Shown here: positions 25,967-35,258 of the stretch, one piece after another
Layout: each line of letters begins with the position of its first letter
How positions within the stretch are numbered: the first letter of the stretch is position 1
Assembly: GCF_000430005.1 (NCBI RefSeq)
Contig: NZ_KE387017.1
Location: 253,715 to 317,714, forward strand
Reading direction: 5' to 3'
Length of the DNA stretch: 64,000 nt
Source: Desulfovibrio cuneatus DSM 11391
GTDB lineage: Bacteria > Desulfobacterota > Desulfovibrionia > Desulfovibrionales > Desulfovibrionaceae
Position numbers and translations under genes: made by a program
Notes under the pieces: generated by a model
Told to the model about the DNA's origin: nothing
The model's input: the letters and a program-made list of their open reading frames with translations, nothing else
Databases searched by the model: none

Positions 25967-26563
25967 ATGCCACGTTTTCTTCACGCCATTTGCGGCAATG
26001 CTGATAAAACACGTACCACGAAACTGTTTGCTCAAGATGACTGGGTTGAAGTGCGCCTTGACCCTACTGATGTGAACAAGCCAGACGTTGTGGGCTCTTT
26101 GCTGGAAATGGACAAGGTGGAAGATGCTTCTATGGATGCTGTTATTACCAGCCATTCCCTGGAGCGTTTGTACCCCCACGAGGTTATTCTGGCCCTGGAA
26201 AATATTATGCGCGTATTGAAAGATGACGGTTACTTCATTGTAACCTGCGCAGACATGCAAACCATTTGCAGCCTTGTGGCAGAAGATAAATACCTTGACC
26301 CGGTGTACACTTCTTCCGCTGGCCCGGTGGCCCCCATTGACATGCTGTATGGCTACCGGCCTGCCCTGGCTGCCGGGCAATTGCAGTTTGCCACCCATTG
26401 CGGCTTCACCAGTAAGGCGCTTACAGGCACTCTGGCTCAGGTGGGCTTTGCTTCCATTTGGGCAGCTCGTAATCCGGATATTCTCACCATTGGGGCCATT
26501 GCCACCAAGAAAGAATGCACTGAAGACGAACTGCGGGCTTTGGCTGACAAGCACTTCGGCTAA
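25967..26563 (+). CDS. Methyltransferase-like protein (class I fold, reduced)
   Basis: 198 residues. The pattern WVEVRLD...VVGSLLEMDKVEDASMDAVITSHSLERLYPHEVILALENIMRVLKDDGYFIVTCADM follows motifs II-V of SAM methyltransferases of the DUF268/Methyltransf_11 kind. The glycine-rich SAM loop (motif I) is missing, so catalysis is doubtful. The initiation region shows only GAG. A terminator follows. Its substrate and partners cannot be read from context. Confidence 0.75.
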   Translation: MPRFLHAICGNADKTRTTKLFAQDDWVEVRLDPTDVNKPDVVGSLLEMDKVEDASMDAVITSHSLERLYPHEVILALENIMRVLKDDGYFIVTCADMQTICSLVAEDKYLDPVYTSSAGPVAPIDMLYGYRPALAAGQLQFATHCGFTSKALTGTLAQVGFASIWAARNPDILTIGAIATKKECTEDELRALADKHFG

Positions 26564-26580
26564 AGGGCCTATGTAAATGC

Positions 26581-26621
26581 AACAACGGCTTTTCCCCTTC
26601 AGTTGGGGAAAAGCCGTTGTT
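26581..26621 (+). terminator. rho-independent terminator of the methyltransferase-like gene
   Basis: 17-bp perfect stem AACAACGGCTTTTCCCC / GGGGAAAAGCCGTTGTT, loop TTCAGTT, then a T-run. Confidence 0.93.
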
Positions 26622-26672
26622 TTTTTGTATTGGTGCAAGTGGGGCTGCGGTTGTGTCAGTTCTCAACCGCGA

Positions 26673-26773
26673 GAGCATATTACCTTTGAAACGTTGTAGT
26701 CATTTATCCCTGGTAGGTATGAACTACTTCATACAAATGCGCGTCCACTGGGCATTTCAAAGTGAAATTGCTC
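26673..26773. repeat. family B palindromic element, copy B3, ending at a stop codon
   Basis: Ends GAGCATATTACCTTTGAAACG and, other strand, GAGCAATTTCACTTTGAAATG. Its last base is the first base of CTA (26773-26775), the stop of the binding-protein gene on the minus strand, as seen for family A. Confidence 0.7.
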
Positions 26774-27762
26774 TAGTTGCCAAATCGCTTTCCCCACTCT
26801 TTAAGAATAGCTTCTCTTGCAGCGCCTGCTTTTTCAGGGTCTATGGGCAGGAACAGGCTGAGAGTTCGTTTACTCGCTGCGGTTTGTTTGGCTGCCAGGG
26901 AAGGAATAAAGCCGAATTCAATGGCAATGTCGGCAGCTTGCGGGGAAACGGCAAAATCAATTAATGCTTTTGCTTCTTCCGGGTGGGCGCTGTTTTTCAG
27001 CAGGGCGGCTGTTTCAAAGTCCCAGCCAATGCCTTCACCGGGTTGGATTATCTGCAAGGCTGCGGGCTTGTTGTCCATCACATTGACGCATGTTTCTGCG
27101 GCAATGCCAATGGCAATTTCGCCTTTGGCAGCCATTTGGCAGGGCTGACACCCGTGGTTCGGGTAGCTGGCAATGTTCTTGTTCAGCGCCTGCATAAATT
27201 TCCAAGCCTTTTTTTCTCCCCACAGTTGCAGCCAGCCATTCACATTGAGCAGGGCAGTGCTGGAAGAAAGAGGGCTGGCCATGCTAATGGCCCCTTTGTA
27301 CTTAGGCTTTGCCAAATCGTTCCATGCAGCAGGTACAGGCAGGTTGCGGCGCTGTAATTCTTCCGTGTTCACGCACATGGCCCCACCCCAGGCGTTCAAG
27401 GCTGTCCACACGGGCTCTTCTGCGGTGTCTTGCATTTGCGGGGAAACAGCTTCCAAACCCTGGGTGATGTACGGTTCGAGCATAGCTTCGTCACTCAGGC
27501 GCATAAGGGCATTGAGGGAAAGGCCGAAAACAACGTCCGCTTTGGGGGCGTTACGTTCAGCCAGCAGTTTTGCCAGAATGTTTCCGGCAGAATCGCGCAC
27601 CCAGTGCAAGGAAATATCGGGGTTTTCTTCTTCAAAGGCCTTGGTATACAGGGGAAGCAGCTCAGGTTCAATGGCTGTGTACACAACCAGTTGGGTGGCA
27701 GCCTGCGCTGAAGGCAGTGCAAAGCAAAGGCATACAAGAATGGTGAACAGGCGCAAAGGCAT
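26773..27762 (-). CDS. Orphan ABC solute-binding protein (FbpA/PhnS-like)
   Basis: 329 residues; signal peptide MPLRLFTILVCLCFALPSAQA, cleavage before ATQLVVYTAIEPELL. The fold signature LAKLLAERNAPKADVVFGLS, ALNAWGGAMCVNT, KYKGAISMASPLSSSTAL, GIGWDFETAALLKNSAHPEEAKALIDFAVSPQAADI matches binding proteins for iron or 2-aminoethylphosphonate. ATG at 27762 has GGAG five bases upstream. No permease or ATPase adjoins; the nearest importer (19.4-23.8 kb) already has its own binding protein and could be shared. Confidence 0.85.
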   Translation of the reverse strand: MPLRLFTILVCLCFALPSAQAATQLVVYTAIEPELLPLYTKAFEEENPDISLHWVRDSAGNILAKLLAERNAPKADVVFGLSLNALMRLSDEAMLEPYITQGLEAVSPQMQDTAEEPVWTALNAWGGAMCVNTEELQRRNLPVPAAWNDLAKPKYKGAISMASPLSSSTALLNVNGWLQLWGEKKAWKFMQALNKNIASYPNHGCQPCQMAAKGEIAIGIAAETCVNVMDNKPAALQIIQPGEGIGWDFETAALLKNSAHPEEAKALIDFAVSPQAADIAIEFGFIPSLAAKQTAASKRTLSLFLPIDPEKAGAAREAILKEWGKRFGN

Positions 27763-27896
27763 AACCGCTCCGTAATACTGTTGGTACTGTGCCATGGGAA
27801 TGTGGTGCGCAAGCCATGTACCTGCGCCAAAAGGCTGCCAGAACAACATTGGGGTGTTATGCAGCCATGTAACCGCTAAGGCAAAAAAGGGAATAT

Positions 27897-28379
27897 TTAT
27901 TTTGCCCGAAATTCACCACTTTTACCACCACTTTTATACACAAGGCGGCAGTTGGTGATAATAATGTCTTTTTGTACGGCTTTACACATGTCGTACATGG
28001 TAAGTGCCGCTACCTGCACAGCCGTAAGGGCTTCCATTTCAACCCCGGTGGCCCCGGCCGTGCGGGCTTCTGCCTCAATATGCACGGTGCTGTTCTGGGC
28101 GTCCAGTTCAAACCGCACATCGGCATAGGAAAGAGCAAGGGGGTGGCACAGGGGAATCAGTTCATGGGTGCGCTTTGCCGCCATAATTCCCGCAATTTTT
28201 GCTGTGGTCAGCACGTCGCCCTTGGGCAGAGCTTTTTCCTGCAACAAGGCAAATGTGGCGGGGGAAAGCACAACACTACAACGGCTAATGGCCGTGCGCT
28301 GTGTTTGGGCTTTATGGCCCACATCCACCATGCTTATTGCACCATCTTCATCCATGTGTGAAAAGCGTGAACCTTCCAT
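27897..28379 (-). CDS. moaC: Cyclic pyranopterin monophosphate synthase, MoaC
   Basis: Second enzyme of molybdopterin synthesis. 160 residues with [45 protein letters not shown] (catalytic Lys and His) and [27 protein letters not shown]. It lies 15 bases after dnaJ on the same strand, following rpoZ-dnaJ. It serves with mogA (17.6 kb) any formate dehydrogenase or other molybdo- or tungsto-enzyme of the cell; the Qrc subunit QrcB is thought not to carry molybdenum. Confidence 0.95.
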   Translation of the reverse strand: MEGSRFSHMDEDGAISMVDVGHKAQTQRTAISRCSVVLSPATFALLQEKALPKGDVLTTAKIAGIMAAKRTHELIPLCHPLALSYADVRFELDAQNSTVHIEAEARTAGATGVEMEALTAVQVAALTMYDMCKAVQKDIIITNCRLVYKSGGKSGEFRAK

Positions 28380-28394
28380 ATCTGCACCGTTGCT

Positions 28395-29513
28395 CTAGTC
28401 GTCAAGGCCCATGGCCTTGCCCACTTTTTTAATGATTTTCTTGGCCTTGTTCAAAGGCTTTTTTTCTTCCATTTTGGCAAATTCGCGCAGCAGGTCTTCC
28501 TGCTTTGCCGTAAGGTGGGTGGGGGTAACCACATTTATGCCTATAAGCAGGTCGCCAAAGGTGCCCCGATTGGGGTAGGGCAAGCCTTTTCCTTCAATAC
28601 GGAAAATGTGCCCGTTCTGGGTGCCTTTGGGAATTTCCAGGGTAATGGGTTCATCCAGCGTGGGAACGGTGAGTTTTGCCCCAAGGGCCGCCTGCACAAA
28701 GGAAATATTTTGTTCCAGCAGCAGGTTTTGCCCCTCTCGGGTAAAGGTTTTGTCGTCTTCCACGGAAAGCACAACGTACAGGTCCCCTGGGGGGCCACCG
28801 TTGGCTCCTGCTTCCCCTTCACCGCGCAGGCGCAGGCGGTTTCCGTTATCTACCCCGCCGGGTACAGTAACGGAAAGTTCACGCACCTCACGCTGCACCC
28901 CTTTGCCGCGGCATGCGCTGCAAGGGCTGGTAATAACGGTGCCCTGCCCATGGCAGCTGGGGCAGGGAATGCTTACCTGGAAGAACCCCTGGTTGTGGCG
29001 CACCTGACCGCTGCCACCGCACTGGCGGCAAGTTTCCGGGCTGGAGCCCTTGGCTGCGCCGCTACCGTTGCATTCGGCGCAGGTGATGTGGCGGGGAATT
29101 TTCAGGCTTACCACATCGCCTTTGGCTGCCTGCTGGAAGTTGATGTTCAGGTTGTAGCGCAGGTCTGCCCCGCGCTGGGGCCTGTTACGGGTTGCTCGCC
29201 CGCCCATGGAAAAGCCGAACAGGTCGCCAAAAATATCGCCAAAATGGGCAAAAATATCTTCATTGGAGCTGAAGCCACCTTGCCCGGCATTCACCCCGTC
29301 ATGCCCGAACCTGTCGTAGCGGGCGCGTTTTTCCTGGTCACGCAGCACGTCATAGGCTTCCGCAGCTTCTTTAAAGAAGTTTTCTGCTTCTTTGTCGTCT
29401 GGGTTCCTGTCCGGGTGGAATTCCATGGCCTTTTGGCGGTAAGCTTTTTTTATCTCTTCATCCGTGGCGGTGCGGGTAATGGAGAGAATTTCATAATAGT
29501 CGCGGCGGATCAT
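28395..29513 (-). CDS. dnaJ: Chaperone DnaJ
   Basis: Hsp40 co-chaperone of DnaK. 372 residues: J domain MIRRDYYEILSITRTATDEEIKKAYRQ with HPD at 33-35, Gly/Phe linker, zinc domain with CAECNGSG, CRQCGGSG, CPSCHGQG, CSACRGKG, then the two substrate-binding barrels. This is a full type I DnaJ. It starts 9 bases after rpoZ with no ribosome site, so translation is likely coupled. dnaK and grpE are not in the window. Confidence 0.95.
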   Translation of the reverse strand: MIRRDYYEILSITRTATDEEIKKAYRQKAMEFHPDRNPDDKEAENFFKEAAEAYDVLRDQEKRARYDRFGHDGVNAGQGGFSSNEDIFAHFGDIFGDLFGFSMGGRATRNRPQRGADLRYNLNINFQQAAKGDVVSLKIPRHITCAECNGSGAAKGSSPETCRQCGGSGQVRHNQGFFQVSIPCPSCHGQGTVITSPCSACRGKGVQREVRELSVTVPGGVDNGNRLRLRGEGEAGANGGPPGDLYVVLSVEDDKTFTREGQNLLLEQNISFVQAALGAKLTVPTLDEPITLEIPKGTQNGHIFRIEGKGLPYPNRGTFGDLLIGINVVTPTHLTAKQEDLLREFAKMEEKKPLNKAKKIIKKVGKAMGLDD

Positions 29514-29522
29514 TGCAGTAGC

Positions 29523-29762
29523 TTACTCGTCATTAGGTTCAAGAATGGTGCCCTCAGGCAGGGGGCTATAGTAGGTGTGGTCGTCGGGCTGCACTTTGCC
29601 AGCGGCAATTTCGCGCAGGGCAGTTACCACTTCTTTGTTGTTGGATTCCACAAGGGGGTCGTAGCCTTCCCGAAACTGGCGGACACGTTTGATGGCCATT
29701 TGCACCATAAGAAAGCGGTTGTTGACGCGTTCCTGGCAATCTTCAACGGTAATGCGGGCCAT
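29523..29762 (-). CDS. rpoZ: RNA polymerase omega subunit
   Basis: 79 residues: [30 protein letters not shown], then [16 protein letters not shown], the omega pattern (the RF-L and ALREIA motifs). Assembles beta' into RNA polymerase and in many bacteria forms part of a ppGpp site. AGGAGG stands before the ATG. First gene of rpoZ-dnaJ-moaC. Confidence 0.93.
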   Translation of the reverse strand: MARITVEDCQERVNNRFLMVQMAIKRVRQFREGYDPLVESNNKEVVTALREIAAGKVQPDDHTYYSPLPEGTILEPNDE

Positions 29763-30094
29763 ACAGCCTCCTGTTGCATTGAAGGAAACACTGTTCAGGT
29801 GGTTCCTTATGGTTTTGAGCGAAGGGAAACAAAAACACCTGCAGAAAGGACATGCCTTCTGGGGGCTAGGCGTTAGCGTTATTTCCCGTAGCGATTATTC
29901 GCTTTTATAGGGCAAGGGCTGATTATGCGGGCACAACCAGCGCTTCCTCGGTTTAAAATGGAAGGAACTCCCAAACAGCCTAAGTGTGTTTAGTGGGGTG
30001 AACAGTCAAAGCTAAAGCACATAAAAGAGGATGTCAAGGCAGGTGTGGGTAAAATACGGTGTTTTGTTTCATTATGCAGTGTGTAATACGCCAA

Positions 30095-30114
30095 AAGCCG
30101 CCCAGTGGCGGCTT
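30095..30114 (-). terminator. terminator of the cheV-like gene
   Basis: AAGCCGCC-ACTG-GGCGGCTT followed by TT on the minus strand, 68 bases past the stop. Nothing else is seen in 29763-30182 apart from the rpoZ promoter region. Confidence 0.65.
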
Positions 30115-30182
30115 GGTGGTGAATGGCGTTACTTTTGTAAGGGGGCAGGGGCTTGCGTAGTGCCTTGGGGCTGTGCCGCCAA

Positions 30183-31151
30183 TTATGTGCGTTTTGCGCG
30201 TGCTTCTGCCTGCTTTTCAATAAGCCGAATAGCCTTTTGGGCCAGGGCTGTTACTTCTGGCTTGGAAATCTGTTCATCTGCTCCCACTGCATCGCCCTTG
30301 TGGCGCAGCTTGTCGGTAATAAGGGAGGAAAACAGCAGCACAGGCAGGTTTTTCAGTACAGGGTCATCTTTTATGCGCTTGCACAGGTTGTGCCCGTCCA
30401 TTTGCGGCATTTCGATGTCGGAAACAATGCACTGGAGGAAGTCTTCCACGGGTTTGCCTTCGTCTTCGGCTTTGCGCTTAATGCTTAACAGGCGTTCCCA
30501 GGCGTCGCGGCCATTGGTAACGGCTTCCACATCAAAGTTGGCCTGCTGCAAGAAGTCCTTCAGCATTTCCCGGATAACGGTGGAGTCGTCTGCCACCAGG
30601 GCGCGGTAACGGGCCCCTTTCTTCCAGTCAATGGCAGTGTCCAGGCGCAGGGCAAGCTGGGGGTTCAGGTCGCCCACAATGCGTTCCAGGTCCAGCAAAA
30701 AGATAATGCGCCCTTCAAGCTTCACCACACCTGTAATGGTGTTTTGGGTGAGGCTTGAAACATACATGTTTGGGGCTTCCACTTCTTCCCAGCTAATGCG
30801 GTGAATGCGGTTCACCCCGGAAACGAGGAAGGCCGTGGTGACGTTGTTGAACTCCGTAACAATAACCTTGGAAACATCGGAGGCAATGCGTTTTTTCCCC
30901 AGCCAGCGGCCAAGGTCTACCAGCGGAATAATTTGCGAGCGCAAGTTGAATGCCCCCAGCACAGACTTGTCCCGCACTTCAGGCAGTTCTGTTACTTTGG
31001 GCATGCGGATAATTTCCAGTACCTTGGCAACGTTCACCCCGTAGTAGCCCTTATAGGGCTTGCCGTCGGGGCCGTCTACCTCGTCAAGGTAAAATTCAAC
31101 AATTTCAAGCTCGTTTGTTCCGGCTTCCAGAAGAATATTGGTTTGCGTCAT
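30183..31151 (-). CDS. cheV: CheV-type chemotaxis coupling protein (CheW + receiver)
   Basis: 322 residues. Residues 12-165 are a CheW domain (ELEIVEFYLDE...YYGVNVAKVLEIIRMP, AFNLRSQIIPLVDLGRWLG, GVVKLEGRIIFLLDLERI). Residues 185-315 are a receiver (ALVADDSTVIREMLKDFL, phospho-acceptor in IVSDIEMPQMDG, LLFSSLI, ISKPE). CheV adapts receptor-kinase coupling by its own phosphorylation. ATG at 31151 follows GAGGAG. It stands 7.6 kb from the main chemotaxis operon. Confidence 0.93.
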   Translation of the reverse strand: MTQTNILLEAGTNELEIVEFYLDEVDGPDGKPYKGYYGVNVAKVLEIIRMPKVTELPEVRDKSVLGAFNLRSQIIPLVDLGRWLGKKRIASDVSKVIVTEFNNVTTAFLVSGVNRIHRISWEEVEAPNMYVSSLTQNTITGVVKLEGRIIFLLDLERIVGDLNPQLALRLDTAIDWKKGARYRALVADDSTVIREMLKDFLQQANFDVEAVTNGRDAWERLLSIKRKAEDEGKPVEDFLQCIVSDIEMPQMDGHNLCKRIKDDPVLKNLPVLLFSSLITDKLRHKGDAVGADEQISKPEVTALAQKAIRLIEKQAEARAKRT

Positions 31152-31600
31152 GCAATGCGCTCCTCGTCGTTGTGCTGGCGCACGGCCTTTTTTGAGTAAA
31201 GACGTTATTGTGGGTGCCTGCACAATGCTTGCAGGTGTGCTAACAGCAGGCTTACATGTAATATCGGTAGAATATATAAAAACTTGAGAAGAACACAAGC
31301 AGATTAATGGTTTTTTTTGCCAGAAGGGTGGAAGAATTATTTTGCGCTATGGCAGGCTAGGCTATTATGCGATTACTATAATAAAGTTGTGGGTATTTTC
31401 TGGGGTACATGGCAGGGAACTGCTCATGCGCCTCTCCCCTCAGCAAAATGCCCTTGACAGTATAAGGTAGGAGCGTTTAAGTTACTAACTACGTATTTTC
31501 ACAAGGTTAGATTTTTTGGTATTATTTTTTTGGGAAGAGTTCGCTGCCACAAGCGTGCATTCCTTTTTTTTCACCATTAAACAAGCTGCGAGGCAAGGGC
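31152..31600. other. divergent intergenic region, possible qrc promoter
   Basis: 450 AT-rich bases between the cheV-like gene and qrcA. TTGACA at 31454-31459 with a weak -10 (TTAAGT at 31477) is the only -35-like match. No repeat family member or RNA gene is seen. Confidence 0.35.
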
Positions 31601-32314
31601 ATGGATGAAAACAAGCACTGCGAGGAAAGTCAGGCTTGCCGTTCAAAATGTTGTTGTAACCCGTTGCCGTTTTTACTCGGCATAGCGGTGGCTCTGGCAT
31701 TTGGCTGGTGGGTCTTCCCGGGAATGGTCTTCAGCCAGAAAGAACAACCTATCTTTTTTACCCACAAAACACATGTGGAAACTGCTGGCCTGAGTTGTGA
31801 CACCTGCCACACCTTTGCTGCAGACGGTTCCTTCAATGGCTTGCCACGGCTGGATGCATGTAATTCCTGCCATGCGGGCCTCGACTCGCTGCAAACCCCG
31901 GAACCTAACAGTTCTGAAACCCGCCGTGCGCGTGAGGCGGAAGTGAACTTCATCAAAAATTATGTGATGACTGGGCAGGAAGTGCCTTGGATTGTTCACC
32001 AAAAACAGCCAGACAACGTATTTTTCAGCCATGCTGCCCACTACAAGCGCTGTTTTAGCTGCCACCTGACCATGAAGGGGAACCTGAACCTTGGTACCCC
32101 GGAAAATCCGCAGCGCTTGTGCCAAACGTGTCACCCTTCTCTTGAAGAGCTGGATAAAAACCTGCCAGTAAGTGTGAATGTGCTTACGGGGTACAGCAAA
32201 ACTACCATGAAAATGGCTACTTGCGAGCATTGCCACGCGCACCCAGGCCACTTCTACAATGACGGCAAAGGGCGCGCTTTCGCTAACAACGCTTGCTTTA
32301 CCTGCCACAGATAA
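31601..32314 (+). CDS. qrcA: Menaquinone reductase, multihaem cytochrome c subunit QrcA
   Basis: 237 residues with an N-terminal membrane anchor PFLLGIAVALAFGWWVFPGM and six haem sites: CDTCH, CNSCH, CFSCH, CQTCH, CEHCH, CFTCH. Six haems is the number known for Qrc of Desulfovibrio. It faces the periplasm and takes electrons from periplasmic type I cytochrome c3, reduced by hydrogenases and formate dehydrogenases. GAGG precedes the ATG. It is followed after 10 bases by qrcB, so the four genes form one operon. Confidence 0.93.
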   Translation: MDENKHCEESQACRSKCCCNPLPFLLGIAVALAFGWWVFPGMVFSQKEQPIFFTHKTHVETAGLSCDTCHTFAADGSFNGLPRLDACNSCHAGLDSLQTPEPNSSETRRAREAEVNFIKNYVMTGQEVPWIVHQKQPDNVFFSHAAHYKRCFSCHLTMKGNLNLGTPENPQRLCQTCHPSLEELDKNLPVSVNVLTGYSKTTMKMATCEHCHAHPGHFYNDGKGRAFANNACFTCHR

Positions 32315-32324
32315 GGGGTGCATC

Positions 32325-34376
32325 ATGGCATTTGACAGAAGAGCATTCATAAAATTCATGGCTGGGGCAAGCGCTGGCATAATGGTCACCCCGCTTCCCT
32401 GGAAATTGTTAGACGACGTGAGTATTTGGACACAAAACTGGGGCTGGATTCCCCGGTTACAGCACGGGCCCAATTCCTTTGTGCCTGTGGTAAGCAAAAT
32501 GTGCCCATCTGCTGTAGCCATGCAGGTACGCCTTGTGGAAGGCCGCCCCGTGCGGGCGCTGCCCCACCCGGAACATCCCCTTGGTGGCGGGGTTAGTGCA
32601 CTCAGCGTTGCTGAAGTGCAAATGACCCAAAGCCCGGGCCGCGTGCATGCCCCGCTGCGCCGTTCTGCCGACGGTGCCTACGTTCGCATTACCTGGGCTG
32701 AAGCCGGGGAAATGCTGGCAGCACGGCTGAAAGAGGCTGGCGCTTCCACCGCTTTTGTGTGCGGTGATGAAACAGGCTCTACCCTGGACGTAATGGCAGG
32801 TTTTGCCGCCGCCATTGGCAGCAAAGACGTGTTCCTTATGCCTTCAGAAGGGCAAGCCGCCGCAGGCGCTGCCAAGGCCATGGGCGTTGAAGCCCAGTTG
32901 GGCTATGACCTGGAAAACAGCGATTATGTGCTGGCCATTGGTTCAAACATTCTGGAAACCTGGGGTACGGTGGTACGCAACCGCCGTATTCTGGTTGAAA
33001 AGCGCCCCCACCCAGGGGAAAAGGCTGCTCCGGCGGCTGCCCTTGTGTTCGCCGGCCCCATGCAAAACCAAACGGCAGCCCTGGCCAAGCCTTGGGTGCC
33101 CATTTTGCCCGGTACAGAAGTGACCTTTGCCTTAAGCCTTGCGGAGGAACTTATTCGCCGTGGGCGCACGGTGAACAGTACAGACTTTAACGCCTTCCGC
33201 CGCCTGGCAGAACGCAACAACGCCAAAGACGTTGCCAAAATCACCGGGGTTTCTCCGGAAACTGTGAAGACGGTGGTTGACGCCTTGCTGGCAGCCAAAG
33301 CGCCCCTGGTTATTGCCGGTGGTGAAGGCCAGGGCAGTGCCCCGGTAATGGCTGCTGTGGCATTGAACGCTTTGCTTGGCAACATTAACAAGCCCGGTGG
33401 CCTTACCCTGCTGCCAGACGCACCCCAGGTTGTGAAAGGGGCTGCTTCGCGCCGCGACGTGTATGCCAACAGCCTGCAAGGCTGGCTTGATGCCAAGAAA
33501 ATGCCCAAGGCCCTTGTGCTGCATGAAGCAAACCCGGCCTATGCCTTGCCTAACCCGGCAGCGGTAAAGGCTGCCCTTGCCACCATTCCTTTTAAAGTGT
33601 GCTTCAGCACCTTTATGCATGAAACAGCCGCCCTGTGCGACCTGGTGCTGCCAGTTCCCATGGGTATTGAACGCACAGACGATATCTTCACACCCTACGG
33701 TGCTGGCAAAGGTATTTACTGTGTCACTTCCCCCGTTGTTCCGGCAGACGAAAATGCCAGGGCCACGGCAGACATGCTGCTGTTTATTGCCAAGCAAATG
33801 AAGAAAGACCTGGGCTTTGCCAAGTTTGCCGATGTGGTGAAGGCCAAAGCCGAAGGGCTTGGGGCCAAATTGCCCGCCCTGGCCAAAGGCACCCCCAAGG
33901 TGCTGGAAGCCACGGCCACAGCCGATGCCCTGCGCCTGCGCCCAGAGCTTATGGACAAGGCTACAGAAGCCAAGTTTGGCAGTGGCACAAAGCTTGTGGT
34001 GTTCAGCAAACTGAACCTTGGTACAGCCAATACGGGCATTCCGCCGTTCAACACCAAAACATTGCGGGCCACTGAACTTGCTGGCCACACCATGTTTGCT
34101 GTGATGAACGGTGCTACAGCCAAGGCAAAAGGACTGGAGCCCAACGCCCTTGTGGCGGTGCGCGCTGGCAAGCAAAGCATTCCGGCCCGCGTGCGTGTGT
34201 TTGAAGGGCTTACGCCTGAAAGCGTGGCCTTGTGCACCGGTCTTGGTCGGACGGCGCTGGATGAGTTCAGCCAGAACAAAGGCGCCAACGTCATGGAGTT
34301 ACTGACGGCTACCACTGAACCGGAAACAGGACTTTGCGTGTGGTCTAGAACCAGCGTAGAAGTTGTTAAAGCATAA
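32325..34376 (+). CDS. qrcB: Menaquinone reductase, molybdopterin-oxidoreductase-like subunit QrcB
   Basis: 683 residues. Twin-arginine-like start DRRAFIKFMAGASAGIMV, so probably exported folded. The molybdopterin-oxidoreductase fold is recognisable (DYVLAIGSNILETWG, KAPLVIAGGEGQGSAPVMAAVALNALLGNINKPGGLTLL, CDLVLPVPMGIERTDD). The N-terminal CxxCxxxC Fe-S motif of catalytic family members is absent, as reported for QrcB, which is thought to lack molybdenum. ATG at 32325 follows AAGGGG. Function is electron relay or scaffold in the Qrc complex. Confidence 0.92.
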   Translation: MAFDRRAFIKFMAGASAGIMVTPLPWKLLDDVSIWTQNWGWIPRLQHGPNSFVPVVSKMCPSAVAMQVRLVEGRPVRALPHPEHPLGGGVSALSVAEVQMTQSPGRVHAPLRRSADGAYVRITWAEAGEMLAARLKEAGASTAFVCGDETGSTLDVMAGFAAAIGSKDVFLMPSEGQAAAGAAKAMGVEAQLGYDLENSDYVLAIGSNILETWGTVVRNRRILVEKRPHPGEKAAPAAALVFAGPMQNQTAALAKPWVPILPGTEVTFALSLAEELIRRGRTVNSTDFNAFRRLAERNNAKDVAKITGVSPETVKTVVDALLAAKAPLVIAGGEGQGSAPVMAAVALNALLGNINKPGGLTLLPDAPQVVKGAASRRDVYANSLQGWLDAKKMPKALVLHEANPAYALPNPAAVKAALATIPFKVCFSTFMHETAALCDLVLPVPMGIERTDDIFTPYGAGKGIYCVTSPVVPADENARATADMLLFIAKQMKKDLGFAKFADVVKAKAEGLGAKLPALAKGTPKVLEATATADALRLRPELMDKATEAKFGSGTKLVVFSKLNLGTANTGIPPFNTKTLRATELAGHTMFAVMNGATAKAKGLEPNALVAVRAGKQSIPARVRVFEGLTPESVALCTGLGRTALDEFSQNKGANVMELLTATTEPETGLCVWSRTSVEVVKA

Positions 34377-34387
34377 GGACGCATGCC

Positions 34388-35245
34388 ATGTCAGCAGTAA
34401 AAGAATTCAATGTCAAATGGGGGATGGCCATTGACCTTGACAAATGCACGGGCTGCGGCGCGTGCATGGTGGCCTGTCAGGCTGAAAACAACCTGGCCCC
34501 TGTGCCTGATGCTTCCAACAAGCTTCGTGTGATGAACTGGCTTGTTGTTTATGAGCTTTCCAACGGAAAAGCTTTCCCTGAACACGACGTTGCTTACCTG
34601 CCGCGTCCATGCCAGCAGTGTGCCAAGCAGCCTTGCGCCACGGTGTGCCCGGTTATTGCCACTGAACGGAACGAGGAAGGGGGCATTGTAAGCCAAATTT
34701 ACCCGCGCTGCATTGGGTGCAGGTATTGTATGGCAGCCTGTCCTTACAACGCCCGTTACTTTAACTGGCACGACCCCGTATGGCCGGGTGGCCTTGACAA
34801 GGTGCTTACCCCGGATGTTTCTGCACGCCCCCGTGGCGTAGTGGAAAAATGCACGTTTTGCCACCACCGCTACATGAAGGCCAAAGACACACTGCGGGCC
34901 AATGGTGAACCCATTATGGTGACAGGAAGGGATGGCCACCGCCATTCCAACATACCCGAAGACGGGTACGTAACTTCCTGCGCAGAAGCTTGCCCCAACG
35001 GTGCCATTGTGTTTGGTGACCTGAACAACCCAGAGCATCGCGTGTATCAGCTTACCCACAAAAATCCCAATGCGTTCCGCCTGCTTGAGCGCCTGGGAAC
35101 AGACACGGCTGTGTATTACCTGAGCAGCCGGGAATGGGTGCGCCGCCAGGGCGACAACTACCTTGCCCATGAAAAAACCGGGCATCCCGAGGCAGTCTTG
35201 TTCCCTGGCCACCACGAAAGCCCTAATGACCCGGCAAAGAAGTAA
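34388..35245 (+). CDS. qrcC: Menaquinone reductase, iron-sulfur subunit QrcC
   Basis: 285 residues, ferredoxin-like with four cluster motifs: CTGCGACMVACQAENN, CQQCAKQPCATVCP, CIGCRYCMAACPYNARYF, and CTFC...CAEACPNGAIVFGD. In Qrc one of the four is a [3Fe-4S] site. It links QrcA/B to the membrane subunit. AAGGA eight bases before ATG. Also similar to PsrB/NrfC-type subunits, but the neighbours decide for Qrc. Confidence 0.93.
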   Translation: MSAVKEFNVKWGMAIDLDKCTGCGACMVACQAENNLAPVPDASNKLRVMNWLVVYELSNGKAFPEHDVAYLPRPCQQCAKQPCATVCPVIATERNEEGGIVSQIYPRCIGCRYCMAACPYNARYFNWHDPVWPGGLDKVLTPDVSARPRGVVEKCTFCHHRYMKAKDTLRANGEPIMVTGRDGHRHSNIPEDGYVTSCAEACPNGAIVFGDLNNPEHRVYQLTHKNPNAFRLLERLGTDTAVYYLSSREWVRRQGDNYLAHEKTGHPEAVLFPGHHESPNDPAKK

Positions 35246-35258
35246 GGGGTAGCGAACC

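Noticed and set aside
28515-29876. 453-codon plus-strand reading frame opposite dnaJ and rpoZ
   Set aside because: It is the complement of dnaJ/rpoZ, which have full family motifs; the translation is Gly/Ala/His-rich without any domain.
32325-34376. QrcB read as a formate dehydrogenase or other catalytic molybdoenzyme
   Set aside because: The N-terminal Fe-S cysteine motif and a Cys/Sec ligand are missing, and the neighbours are QrcA, QrcC and QrcD.
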